Positions 1-5,825 are shown, counted from the stretch's first letter. The stretch is 8,773 bases of DNA from JANFXS01 sp022791155 (GCA_949743895.1 CATJUX010000087.1:1-8773), one strand, 5' to 3'. Translations and numbers: made by a program. The notes: generated by a model from the letters alone, not told the origin.

Positions 1-201
1 CAGAACAGACTTGAGCACACAATCAACAACCTTGGTGTAACAACAGAGAACCTGACAGCTGCTGAAAGCCGCATCAGAGACACAGACATGGCTGAAGAAA
101 TGATGAACTACACTAAGAACAACATCCTTGTTCAGGCAGCACAGGCTATGCTTGCACAGGCCAACACTGTTCCTCAGGGCGTTCTTCAGCTCCTTCAGTA
201 A
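1..201 (+). CDS. hag: Flagellin, C-terminal 66 residues (5' end outside window)
   Basis: The frame is open from base 1 to the TAA at 199-201 and encodes the conserved C-terminal D0/D1 helical region of flagellin, the subunit of the extracellular flagellar filament. Diagnostic stretches are NNLGVTTENLTAAESRIRDTD, then MAEEMMNYTKNNIL, then QAAQAMLAQANTVPQGVLQLLQ as the exact C-terminus; the family usually ends in a similar way. In flagellin this heptad-patterned helix pairs with the N-terminal helix in the filament core and carries the export and chaperone (FliS) contact region. The N-terminus, variable domain, start and promoter lie upstream of the window. The gene appears to be the last of its transcript, because a long 3' UTR and a strong terminator follow. 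The symbol is generic: hag and fliC are both used for this family, and I cannot tell whether the genome has paralogues. Confidence 0.95.
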   Translation, partial: QNRLEHTINNLGVTTENLTAAESRIRDTDMAEEMMNYTKNNILVQAAQAMLAQANTVPQGVLQLLQ

Positions 202-714
202 TTTTCAAAAAATTTGGAATTTGTTTTTTGTCAATGAAATGAGGCTCAAGCAGTGAAACAGGCAACAATTTTGAGCTTGCGAAACATCATTTTGAAACAT
301 CGTTTAATCCATATGGAATGTTGAATTGATTTTTTGGATATTTTTTGTAACAGTTTAACAAGCTTGCAACAAATCAGGGCGAACTTATTGTTCGCCCTTT
401 TTGCGTCGTGAAAATTTGAATTTGGGGAATGTCTCGGGATAAATATTTTTTTGTATACAATGCTTGATTGTGGAATTTTATGTTCTCAATTTGGAAACAC
501 TAAAATGAAAAAAATGATAGGAAATATATTTTTTGAAGCAATTTGTTTCACAAAATTTCTGCTTTTAGCAAAAAATGAGTTGTCACATAACAGGAAGTAT
601 GCCGCGACAAAATACCGTATAAAATTTTTTTTGCTACAAATACTACATTTACACAAAAATTTCTCAGGAATTCATTCCTTTGAAAGCCAAATAACATAAT
701 TGGAGGATATATAT
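202..714. other. Intergenic region between flagellin and spoVT
   Basis: This 513-nt stretch holds no convincing gene. Bases 202-376 are flagellin 3' UTR. They contain an imperfect 13-nt direct repeat (281-293 and 294-306, both beginning GAAACATC), a GCTCAA/TTGAGC dyad (244-249 with 271-276), and AGCTTGC twice (274 and 361). The terminator follows at 377-402. From 403 to 700 the DNA is very AT-rich and should hold the spoVT promoter. SpoVT is SigG-controlled in Bacillus, but I find only a weak match: GTATG at 597-601, then 14 nt, then CGTATAAAA. A small dyad, AGGAA-ttca-TTCCT, lies at 666-679. An open frame at 451-699 has no ribosome binding site and low-complexity content, so I do not call it. 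Confidence 0.6.
377..402 (+). terminator. Rho-independent terminator of the flagellin transcript
   Basis: A perfect 8-bp stem, GGGCGAAC (377-384) with GTTCGCCC (390-397), encloses a 5-nt loop and is followed at once by TTTTT (398-402). It lies 175 nt past the flagellin stop codon, so the message has an unusually long 3' UTR. It separates the flagellin transcript from spoVT. Confidence 0.9.
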
Positions 715-1260
715 ATGAAAGCAACTGGTATTGTAAGAAGAATAGATGATCTGGGAAGGGTTGTCATTCCAAAGGAGATAAGACGCACAATGCGCATAAG
801 AGAGGGTGACCCTCTGGAAATATTTACAGACAGAGATGGCGAAATAATATTGAAGAAATATTCACCAATTGGTGAACTGGGGACATTTGCTAAAGAATAT
901 GCCGAAAGCCTTGCGCAAACGGCGGGACATATAACTTGCATAATTGACAAAGATCAGATAATAGCTGTTTCAGGAGGCGGAAAAAAAGAATTTCTTGAAA
1001 AACACATCAGCCCTGCAATGGAAAAGTGCCTCAATTCAAGAAGCTCACTGAATGCCAACAGAAAAGAGCCAGCATTTGTTCCAATCCTTGAGGAAGACGC
1101 CACAGAAACATATGACTATCAGCTTGTGACGCCAATTATATCTGAAGGCGATGTTATGGGCGCAGTTGTGTTTCTGTCAAAAGACCACAAAATGGGCGAG
1201 GTTGAAGGAAAACTTGCCCAAACAGCCGCTGCGTTTTTGGGAAAACAAATGGAACAATAA
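715..1260 (+). CDS. spoVT: Stage V sporulation protein T, AbrB-type transcriptional regulator
   Basis: Predicted 181-residue cytoplasmic DNA-binding protein, almost the same length as Bacillus subtilis SpoVT (178). Residues 1-50 form the AbrB/MazE-like swapped-hairpin DNA-binding domain, with the signature MKATGIVRRIDDLGRVVIPK followed by EIRR and REGDPLEIF. Residues from about 55 to the end form the GAF-like ligand-sensing domain, ending in MGEVEGKLAQTAAAFLGKQMEQ-type sequence that closely matches known SpoVT. In Bacillus the protein is made in the forespore under SigG and tunes late forespore genes and spore germination properties; I assume the same role here. I chose ATG 715 because GGAGG (702-706) sits 8 nt upstream. 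An in-frame TTG at 700 overlaps that site and would add five residues unlike the family. The gene is monocistronic by appearance, with terminators on both sides. Finding it directly after flagellin differs from the Bacillus neighbourhood (mfd, spoVB). Confidence 0.96.
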   Translation: MKATGIVRRIDDLGRVVIPKEIRRTMRIREGDPLEIFTDRDGEIILKKYSPIGELGTFAKEYAESLAQTAGHITCIIDKDQIIAVSGGGKKEFLEKHISPAMEKCLNSRSSLNANRKEPAFVPILEEDATETYDYQLVTPIISEGDVMGAVVFLSKDHKMGEVEGKLAQTAAAFLGKQMEQ

Positions 1261-1350
1261 ATTTAAGAGCTATGGGATTATAAAGCGTTGATATAAATTT
1301 GTAAACTGTTTATAGCTGAATGAGAAAATTTCATAAGAGACATTTTTGAA

Positions 1351-1380
1351 GGGCTGGAAGGAGTGCATTCCGGCCCTTTT
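1351..1380 (+). terminator. Rho-independent terminator of spoVT
   Basis: The stem GGGCTGGAA (1351-1359) with TTCCGGCCC (1368-1376) has one wobble pair and an 8-nt loop, extended by flanking A/T pairs, and is followed by TTTT GGGG TTTT. It lies 91 nt after the spoVT stop. On the - strand the stem is not followed by a T-run, so it probably does not terminate the convergent gene at 1476-2006. Confidence 0.85.
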
Positions 1381-1475
1381 GGGGTTTTATAGCTATAATT
1401 TGGAATGACAAATATCATATCTATTTTGGTGTCGAAACATATTTAGTTGAAAGAGCCATTGCTTTTTGACTGCTT

Positions 1476-2006
1476 CTATCTATATTTTATTTTTTCCATA
1501 AACTCAACAAACATTTTGGCCTCCTCGAAAGGAAGAACAGCTTTTTTAATTGGATAGTATGATGGGAAGCAGTAGCCAAAAGTTACTCCATGAACTGTTT
1601 TTATTAATATCTTTTTGGCATACAACGCTTTTGAAGTCATTATCAAAAGAAGAATGGATATAACAATCCATGCAAAAATAAAGTTTGGCACGTTTTTAGG
1701 AAGGCTGTAATTCAGTGTTGGATTTCTTACATATACCCAACTCAAAGCTGCCGAAACTACAAAAGAAGCATATGCAAGAGATGGGTCTTGCACAATTTTG
1801 ATGCTTTTGACATTTTCCGGTGTAAACAACAAATGCTTGTCATTTGAAAAATCCCAAACATGTATGTTTGAATTTTGTTCGGCACATAAAAGATATGCCT
1901 TTCTATGTTTGTGAAGCAGTGAATTTGTGTAGACGATTAGAGGAAACACGTCTTTTCTTTCCCCAAAATGCTGATGTATAAATTCATCAATGTTTTCACG
2001 TTCCAT
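1476..2006 (-). CDS. Unrecognised membrane protein with two transmembrane helices (176 aa)
   Basis: I do not recognise a family. ATG 2006 is chosen because AAGGAG (2020-2015) lies 8 nt upstream; an in-frame GTG at 2015 overlaps that site. Residues 1-75 are soluble and look strand-rich (FPLIVYTNSLL, KAYLLCAE, IHVWDF, HLLFTPENVKSIKIV). Two hydrophobic helices follow at about 76-93 and 107-128, joined by a short loop containing NPTLNYSLPKNVPN. Residues 129-176 return to strand-like sequence and end in an amphipathic helix (EEAKMFVEFMEKIKYR). Basic residues after helix 2 suggest that both termini are cytoplasmic. A strand domain interrupted by a helical hairpin resembles some bacterial PH-like membrane proteins (YcxB type), but this is inference only. 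The gene stands alone on its strand, with a good promoter at 2037-2065, and converges on spoVT. I see no clear terminator downstream of its stop. Confidence 0.8.
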   Translation of the reverse strand: MERENIDEFIHQHFGERKDVFPLIVYTNSLLHKHRKAYLLCAEQNSNIHVWDFSNDKHLLFTPENVKSIKIVQDPSLAYASFVVSAALSWVYVRNPTLNYSLPKNVPNFIFAWIVISILLLIMTSKALYAKKILIKTVHGVTFGYCFPSYYPIKKAVLPFEEAKMFVEFMEKIKYR

Positions 2007-2036
2007 AATTATCACTCCTTGTGTTTTGTTTATTAA

Positions 2037-2065
2037 AATATACCATTTTATGATTATAATGTAAA
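2037..2065 (-). promoter_or_regulatory. SigA-type promoter of the 1476-2006 gene
   Basis: Read on the - strand, TTTACA (2065-2060) matches the -35 consensus at five of six positions. A 17-nt spacer ends in TGG, and TATATT (2042-2037) is the -10, so the site also has an extended -10. Expected transcription start is near 2030, giving a 5' leader of about 25 nt before ATG 2006. It is the best-formed promoter in the window. Confidence 0.75.
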
Positions 2066-2083
2066 CAAAATATCAATTTTCGG

Positions 2084-2162
2084 AACATGTGCAATTGTTG
2101 AAATATTTCATGAGTATGTAAAGAAACAGCACATATTTTGTGCATATTAAATTGCACATTGT
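2084..2162. repeat. Inverted repeat pair TGTGCAATT, possible operator
   Basis: TGTGCAATT (2088-2096) is repeated as its exact complement AATTGCACA (2150-2158). The match continues outwards to AACA / TGTT with one extra base. Between them GCACA (2129-2133) and TGTGC (2139-2143) form a small hairpin, and TGTGCA (2139-2144) with TGCACA (2153-2158) forms another. A further AATTGCA lies at 2213-2219. The cluster sits just upstream of and across the probable promoter of the downstream gene, a suitable place for a repressor or activator. No regulator family is recognised. Confidence 0.45.
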
Positions 2163-2192
2163 TTAGAAAAAATGCTTGTATATATTTATAAT
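2159..2192 (+). promoter_or_regulatory. Candidate promoter of the PLP enzyme gene
   Basis: TTGTTT (2159-2164), a 16-nt spacer and TATATT (2181-2186) form a plausible SigA site, overlapped by a perfect TATAAT (2187-2192) whose -35 is weaker. A second possibility is TGG followed by TAAAAA at 2270-2278, which would give a leader of under 100 nt. The choice between them decides whether the G-rich tract is transcribed well inside the leader or near its 5' end. Confidence 0.4.
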
Positions 2193-2288
2193 TTTAGTTA
2201 ATATATAACGTGAATTGCAATGAATCACAACACTGAAAGTTTTGTTTTGTGCTGAATGAATTGAAAAATTGGTAAAAAATGGCATTTT

Positions 2289-2304
2289 GGCGGCGGCTGG
2301 CTGG
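2289..2304 (+). other. G-rich tract in the leader, potential two-layer G-quadruplex
   Basis: Five GG doublets (2289, 2292, 2295, 2299, 2303) are separated by only one or two bases in otherwise AT-rich non-coding DNA. Four such doublets could form a two-tetrad quadruplex in RNA. The tract has few C residues nearby to make an ordinary hairpin. It lies 71 nt before the TTG start codon. Function is unknown; two-layer quadruplexes are only moderately stable. Confidence 0.3.
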
Positions 2305-2360
2305 AATGAACAATGGTTTCGGTTTGGGAGAAAAACAATTCTTTCGATTATATACAACAG

Positions 2361-2366
2361 AAGGAG
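2361..2366 (+). promoter_or_regulatory. Ribosome binding site that fixes a TTG start
   Basis: AAGGAG lies 8 nt before TTG 2375, the same spacing used at 715 and 2006. No comparable site precedes the upstream in-frame ATG codons at 2279 and 2306. Starting at 2375 also places the family's cysteine and lysine at or within one residue of their positions in Pseudomonas putida methionine gamma-lyase. Confidence 0.85.
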
Positions 2367-2374
2367 AGATTATA

Positions 2375-3571
2375 TTGAAGATTAACACTGACTTGCTTCA
2401 TGCGCATCAAATTCATGCAAGGCTGACAGGAGCTCACGAGCCTCAGGCAATGGCACATATCAGCCCAATTTATCAAACAACAACATATGTTTTGGAGGAT
2501 TTTGACACGGCTGTATATCTCAATCAGCATGTTGATGAGGGGTTTGTTTACACAAGGTTTGGAAGCCCAAATTGTGACGAACTTGAACGCAAAATTGCCC
2601 ATTTGGAACATGCCGAGGCGGCGCTTGCCGTGGCAAGCGGGCTTGGAGCCATTTCAACGGCTGTCATGAGCGTTGTTAAGGCGGGAGATCACGTTGTTTT
2701 TGGAGATGTGATTTATGGCTGTTCATATGCGCTTTTTGCTAAGGTTTTGACCAATCTCGGAATTACATACACAAGGGTTGACACAACAAACGTTCAGGAA
2801 GTGGCCGATGCCATAAAGCCGAACACAAGCCTTGTTTATGTTGAAACTCCGGCAAACCCAACGCTTAAAATCAGCGACATTGAGGAGATTGCCAAAGTTG
2901 TTCATCAGCATGAGGGAATAACGATGATTGTTGACAGCACGTTTGCATCGCCATATCTTCAAAACCCGCTTGATTTGGGGGCTGACATCGTTGTTCACAG
3001 CGCAACAAAATATCTTTGCGGTCATGGCACGGTTACAGCCGGCGTCATTGCTTCAAGCAAGGAGCGCATAGATCGTTGCCGAATGCCATTTTTGCAATGC
3101 TTTGGCGCTGTGCTTGATCCTTTTGCCGCATGGCAGCTTATGCAGGGAATGAAAACCCTTGGCGTCAGAATGGAGCGTCATTGTTCCAACGCTATGAAAA
3201 TTGCTGAATATCTTGAAAAGCACCCAAAGGTTGAGCGTGTATATTATCCGGGATTAAAAAGCCACCCAACGCATGAAACTGCAAAAAAACAAATGCACGG
3301 CGGTTTTGGCGGAATGATGAGCGTTGACATAAAAGGCGGAATGAACGCTGTCAGAACTGTGATGAACAGCATGAAAGTGTTCAGCCTTGCCACAAGCCTT
3401 GGAAACGTTGACTCGCTCATTCAGCATTCGCCGTCAATGAGCCATTTTGACATGTCGCCGGAAGAACGCCATGCCGCAAGCATATTTGATGGACAAGTCA
3501 GGCTTTCGGTTGGAATTGAAGATGTTGATGACTTGATAAACGATTTGGATCAGGCTTTAGAGCGCATATAA
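2375..3571 (+). CDS. Trans-sulfuration family PLP enzyme, probable methionine gamma-lyase
   Basis: Predicted 398-residue cytoplasmic enzyme of the Cys/Met metabolism PLP family, the same length as Pseudomonas putida methionine gamma-lyase, which splits methionine into methanethiol, ammonia and 2-oxobutyrate. Visible family features, in order, are SPIYQTTTYV near the N-terminus, YTRFGSPN, the ASGLGAI phosphate-binding stretch, IYGC with Tyr114 and Cys116, VYVETPANPTLK, the cofactor aspartate in IVDSTFASP, HSATKYLCGHG with PLP-lysine Lys212, and the C-terminal SLGNVDSLIQHSPSMSH and VRLSVGIEDVDDLI. Cys116 is typical of methionine gamma-lyases, whereas cystathionine lyases and O-acetylhomoserine enzymes usually have Gly. 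However, the Lys240-Asp241 pair of the Pseudomonas enzyme is replaced by Gln-Cys in a one-residue-shorter loop reading FLQCFGAV, which is closer to cystathionine gamma-lyases. Substrate is therefore uncertain; cystathionine or homocysteine lyase and O-acetylhomoserine sulfhydrylase remain possible. The start is TTG with a strong AAGGAG. The gene is transcribed alone. Confidence 0.9.
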   Translation: MKINTDLLHAHQIHARLTGAHEPQAMAHISPIYQTTTYVLEDFDTAVYLNQHVDEGFVYTRFGSPNCDELERKIAHLEHAEAALAVASGLGAISTAVMSVVKAGDHVVFGDVIYGCSYALFAKVLTNLGITYTRVDTTNVQEVADAIKPNTSLVYVETPANPTLKISDIEEIAKVVHQHEGITMIVDSTFASPYLQNPLDLGADIVVHSATKYLCGHGTVTAGVIASSKERIDRCRMPFLQCFGAVLDPFAAWQLMQGMKTLGVRMERHCSNAMKIAEYLEKHPKVERVYYPGLKSHPTHETAKKQMHGGFGGMMSVDIKGGMNAVRTVMNSMKVFSLATSLGNVDSLIQHSPSMSHFDMSPEERHAASIFDGQVRLSVGIEDVDDLINDLDQALERI

Positions 3572-3618
3572 AAAGGTTTATATTTTTGAACTGAAACAGC
3601 TTGAAATTTCAAATTAAA

Positions 3619-3650
3619 AAGGCGCTTGGAACAGTTTTCTAAAGCGCCTT
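3619..3650. terminator. Bidirectional terminator between convergent genes
   Basis: GGCGCTT (3621-3627) pairs with AAGCGCC (3642-3648), extended by flanking A/T pairs. On the + strand the stem is followed by a short weak TTTCT; on the - strand it is followed by TTTTTAATTT. It therefore fits best as terminator of the - strand gene at 3685-4146, 34 nt from its stop codon, while also serving the PLP enzyme gene 47 nt away on the + strand. Confidence 0.8.
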
Positions 3651-3684
3651 TCTCCACTGAATTTTTGAATGGATTTATGTTTAA

Positions 3685-4146
3685 TTACATATTGTTTTGG
3701 CCGTTTTTTGAAAGCCAGAGAGAAAGCTTTTCTCTCCATGTTTTGTTGCGTTTGGCTTCAAGATTAAGGCCAACAATGTTTGAGATGTAAATTCCGGCAA
3801 GTTCAACCTTGACAGTTTTTTTGACAACAAGATTGTCATATATGTTTTTGTCACACATGAGCGTTGTGATTTGAGGCCCAACTTTGGCTTTGACAATTGG
3901 CATTTTGCGCAGTTTTGCCGATTTTGGCAGCTGTTCGTAAATATTTTTTGGAAGATTGTTTGGGGTTGGTTTTTCAAACTTTTTGTCAATAACAAGTATT
4001 GGCGTAATCATTTTATATTGGTTTATGAATGTTTGCGCCTCAAGGTTTTTGGCATAGTTTTTTTTGCCAATCCGAAACATGACAAACATGGCCACAGCCA
4101 CTATAATTGTTACAATAATAAAAATATCTCCGCCGCTAAGCTGCAT
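3685..4146 (-). CDS. Unrecognised single-pass membrane protein (153 aa)
   Basis: No family is recognised. The start is well supported: AAGGAGG (4162-4156) lies 9 nt before ATG 4146. Residues 7-25 form one hydrophobic helix (IFIIVTIIVAVAMFVMF), followed at once by basic RIGKKNYAKN, so the rest is probably cytoplasmic with the N-terminus outside. There is no signal-peptidase or lipobox cysteine motif. Residues 45-130 alternate short hydrophobic strands (MITPILVID, MPIVKAKVG, ITTLMCD, VKVELAGIYISNIVGL) with polar turns, suggesting a small beta-rich domain. The C-terminus (about 128-153) is basic and ends NGQNNM. The gene is divergent from cls across a 194-nt gap and has its own candidate promoter and terminator. 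A membrane-anchored accessory role in the envelope is conceivable but unproven. Confidence 0.8.
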   Translation of the reverse strand: MQLSGGDIFIIVTIIVAVAMFVMFRIGKKNYAKNLEAQTFINQYKMITPILVIDKKFEKPTPNNLPKNIYEQLPKSAKLRKMPIVKAKVGPQITTLMCDKNIYDNLVVKKTVKVELAGIYISNIVGLNLEAKRNKTWREKLSLWLSKNGQNNM

Positions 4147-4187
4147 TTGTAATTTCCTCCTTCAATCTAATCAACCATATAAAAAAC

Positions 4188-4196
4188 ATTTTACCA
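4188..4196 (-). promoter_or_regulatory. Candidate extended -10 promoter of the 3685-4146 gene
   Basis: On the - strand TGG (4196-4194) precedes TAAAAT (4193-4188), an extended -10 element. The hexamer 17 nt upstream, TTCCCT, is a poor -35, which extended -10 promoters can tolerate. Expected transcription start is near 4181, about 35 nt before the start codon. Confidence 0.5.
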
Positions 4197-4306
4197 TGAT
4201 ATTCGTATTTAGGGAATAGGCAAATTTATATATAGACAAAATTTTTGTTTTTTCTGATATATTAATATTATTTTTTTAATATTTCATGTTAATTTGTTTG
4301 AAGATT

Positions 4307-4315
4307 TGGTATACT
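4307..4315 (+). promoter_or_regulatory. Candidate extended -10 promoter of the cls operon
   Basis: TGG (4307-4309) directly precedes TATACT (4310-4315), a good extended -10 element. No strong -35 lies 16-18 nt upstream (TGTTAA at best). Expected transcription start is near 4322, giving a short leader of about 20 nt that just includes the AGGAGG ribosome binding site (4328-4333). It lies back to back with the promoter at 4188-4196. Confidence 0.6.
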
Positions 4316-4340
4316 TAAATCTGTTCGAGGAGGAAAAATG

Positions 4341-5804
4341 ATGACAACTTTGGCGATTGTATTGTTAATCATAACGGCAATTTTTGTGGGCAATGTCTTT
4401 CTTGCTGCTGTTGTTGTGTTTTTTGAAAGACGCAACCCGGCAAGCACATGGGCATGGATATTTGTGCTGTTTTATATTCCTGTTTTTGGATTTTTGATAT
4501 ATCTTATATTTGGGCGAAACTCATCAAAACTGAAGGTTTTTGAGGACAAAACGGCGGCTGACAGAGAAACGCTGTTTTCGTTTGTGGACAGAAGTGACGA
4601 GCTTGCAGAACAGATTGAAATGCAGGTTTTCAGCAACGATGGTCTCAGGCTTGGCAATGAATATAAATATCTTTGCGACTTTGCAACACTCAACATAAAC
4701 AGCGGGAGCTGGCTGACATATAACAACGACATACGCCATTTTACAGATGGCATTCAAAAGTTCAACTCACTTCTCAAAGACATTGAAAATGCCAAACATT
4801 TCATACATCTTGAATATTATATATTCCGAGGAGACGAGCTTGGCAAAAGGATTATAGACGCTTTGGCCAAAAAGGCGGCTCAAGGCGTTGAAGTCCGGCT
4901 TCTTTATGATTATATGGGAAACAGGGGTTTGCCAAAAAATTTTTTCAAAAAGCTGACTGATGCAGGAGGAGAGGCGGCCTCATTTCCGGTTCCAATTTTA
5001 ATACGCATAAATTGCCGCAATCACAGAAAAATTGCTGTTATAGATGGAAAGATAGGCTATGTTGGCGGTTTCAACGTTGGAATGGAATATTTGGGAAAGG
5101 TTAAAAGGTTTGGCCCATGGCGTGACACACATGTGAGGTTTGAAGGCGAGGTTGTGTCGCAGCTTCAAATACGTTTTCTTATGGACTGGAATTATTCATC
5201 TGAAAACAATATCCTTCAAAACGATTTTTATTTTCCAGACAACAAAATTAAGAATTATATTCCAGCACAGATTGTGTGCAGTGGGCCAGACACACAATGG
5301 CGCAATGTTAAAAACAGCTATTTCAAAATGATAAATGAAGCAGAAAAAACAATATTGATTGAAACGCCATATTTTTCGCCTGATGACGGTGTTTTGGAAG
5401 CGCTGAGGGTTGCGGCGCTTTCTGGCATTGATGTGCGGATCATAATTCCAGCCAACCCCGATCACCCTTTTGTGTATTGGGCAAGCATGAGCTATATTGG
5501 CGAGCTTTTGGAGGCCGGTGTGCGGTGCTATCAATATGAAAAAGGGTTCATTCATTCAAAAACTGTATATGTTGACGGGATTGTTGCAACAGTTGGCACA
5601 GCAAACATGGATGTGCGCAGTTTTGGACTCAATTTTGAAGTCAATGCTTTTATATATGATCCAAAAACTGTTGAAAAGCTTGAAAATGATTTTTATAGAG
5701 ATTTGGAGAGCAGCGTTGAGATCACAAAAGAATGGTATTATGCAAGGGGCAAATGGTTCAAATTTAGAGAAGCCGTTTCAAGGCTCATTTCGCCTATGCT
5801 TTAA
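4341..5804 (+). CDS. cls: Cardiolipin synthase, phospholipase D family
   Basis: Predicted 487-residue membrane enzyme (B. subtilis ClsA has 482) that condenses two phosphatidylglycerols into cardiolipin plus glycerol at the cytoplasmic membrane. Residues 3-27 and 37-57 are two transmembrane helices ending in the typical FGRN, the PLDc_N region. Two complete HKD phospholipase D motifs follow: H228-R-K230-IAVI-D235 with GYVGGFNVGMEY behind it, and H405-S-K407-TVYV-D412 with VGTANMDVRSF behind it. All catalytic His, Lys and Asp residues are present, so the enzyme looks intact. ATG 4341 is preferred because AGGAGG (4328-4333) is 7 nt away; the adjacent ATG 4338 would leave only 4 nt. It is the first gene of a probable operon with the thioesterase, whose start is 21 nt past its stop, and no terminator lies between them. 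Confidence 0.95.
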   Translation: MTTLAIVLLIITAIFVGNVFLAAVVVFFERRNPASTWAWIFVLFYIPVFGFLIYLIFGRNSSKLKVFEDKTAADRETLFSFVDRSDELAEQIEMQVFSNDGLRLGNEYKYLCDFATLNINSGSWLTYNNDIRHFTDGIQKFNSLLKDIENAKHFIHLEYYIFRGDELGKRIIDALAKKAAQGVEVRLLYDYMGNRGLPKNFFKKLTDAGGEAASFPVPILIRINCRNHRKIAVIDGKIGYVGGFNVGMEYLGKVKRFGPWRDTHVRFEGEVVSQLQIRFLMDWNYSSENNILQNDFYFPDNKIKNYIPAQIVCSGPDTQWRNVKNSYFKMINEAEKTILIETPYFSPDDGVLEALRVAALSGIDVRIIIPANPDHPFVYWASMSYIGELLEAGVRCYQYEKGFIHSKTVYVDGIVATVGTANMDVRSFGLNFEVNAFIYDPKTVEKLENDFYRDLESSVEITKEWYYARGKWFKFREAVSRLISPML

Positions 5805-5812
5805 CATGAGAT

Positions 5813-5818
5813 GAGGAG
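5813..5818 (+). promoter_or_regulatory. Ribosome binding site that supports a GTG start
   Basis: GAGGAG lies 7 nt before GTG 5826. The alternative ATG at 5811 is in frame five codons earlier, but the sequence before it has no purine-rich site and overlaps this one. The two readings differ only in the residues MRRDI. Confidence 0.65.
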
Positions 5819-5825
5819 AGATATT

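Larger units (their letters stand above)
2066..2374 (+). other. Intergenic and leader region upstream of the PLP enzyme gene
   Basis: There is no gene here that I can support; with the divergent promoter, the gap between coding regions is 368 nt. Bases 2084-2158 hold inverted copies of TGTGCAATT, and 2159-2192 a probable promoter. If that promoter is used, the message has a leader of about 175 nt. The leader contains another AATTGCA (2213-2219) and a G-rich tract (2289-2304). I looked for a SAM-type riboswitch or T-box, expected for sulfur amino acid genes, and found neither the conserved SAM-I core elements nor a T-box sequence. ATG codons at 2279 and 2306 are in frame with the enzyme, but neither has a ribosome binding site. 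Confidence 0.5.

Noticed and set aside
597..624. SigG promoter for spoVT (GTATG, 14 nt, CGTATAAAA)
   Set aside because: The -10 departs from consensus at several positions and such weak matches are common in AT-rich DNA; noted only as a possibility.
451..699. 82-codon + strand open frame upstream of spoVT
   Set aside because: It starts at TTG without a ribosome binding site, has low-complexity AT-driven composition, and ends at the spoVT ribosome binding site; an internal ATG at 504 also lacks a site.
1456..1480. Hairpin AAAGAGC-catt-GCTTTTT as terminator of the 1476-2006 gene
   Set aside because: On the relevant strand the stem has an A/C mismatch, few GC pairs and no T-run, and it reaches the stop codon.
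2279..2374. N-terminal extension of the PLP enzyme from ATG 2279
   Set aside because: There is no ribosome binding site, the sequence is unlike the family N-terminus, and the TTG 2375 start gives the family length and residue numbering.
2193..2374. SAM riboswitch or T-box before a sulfur amino acid gene
   Set aside because: I looked for the SAM-I core, a T-box sequence and a leader terminator and found none; the leader is too poor in paired GC for the usual architecture.
2163..2388. Two overlapping 64-codon - strand frames in the leader
   Set aside because: They are AT-rich chance frames without ribosome binding sites, lying across the promoter and start of the PLP enzyme gene.
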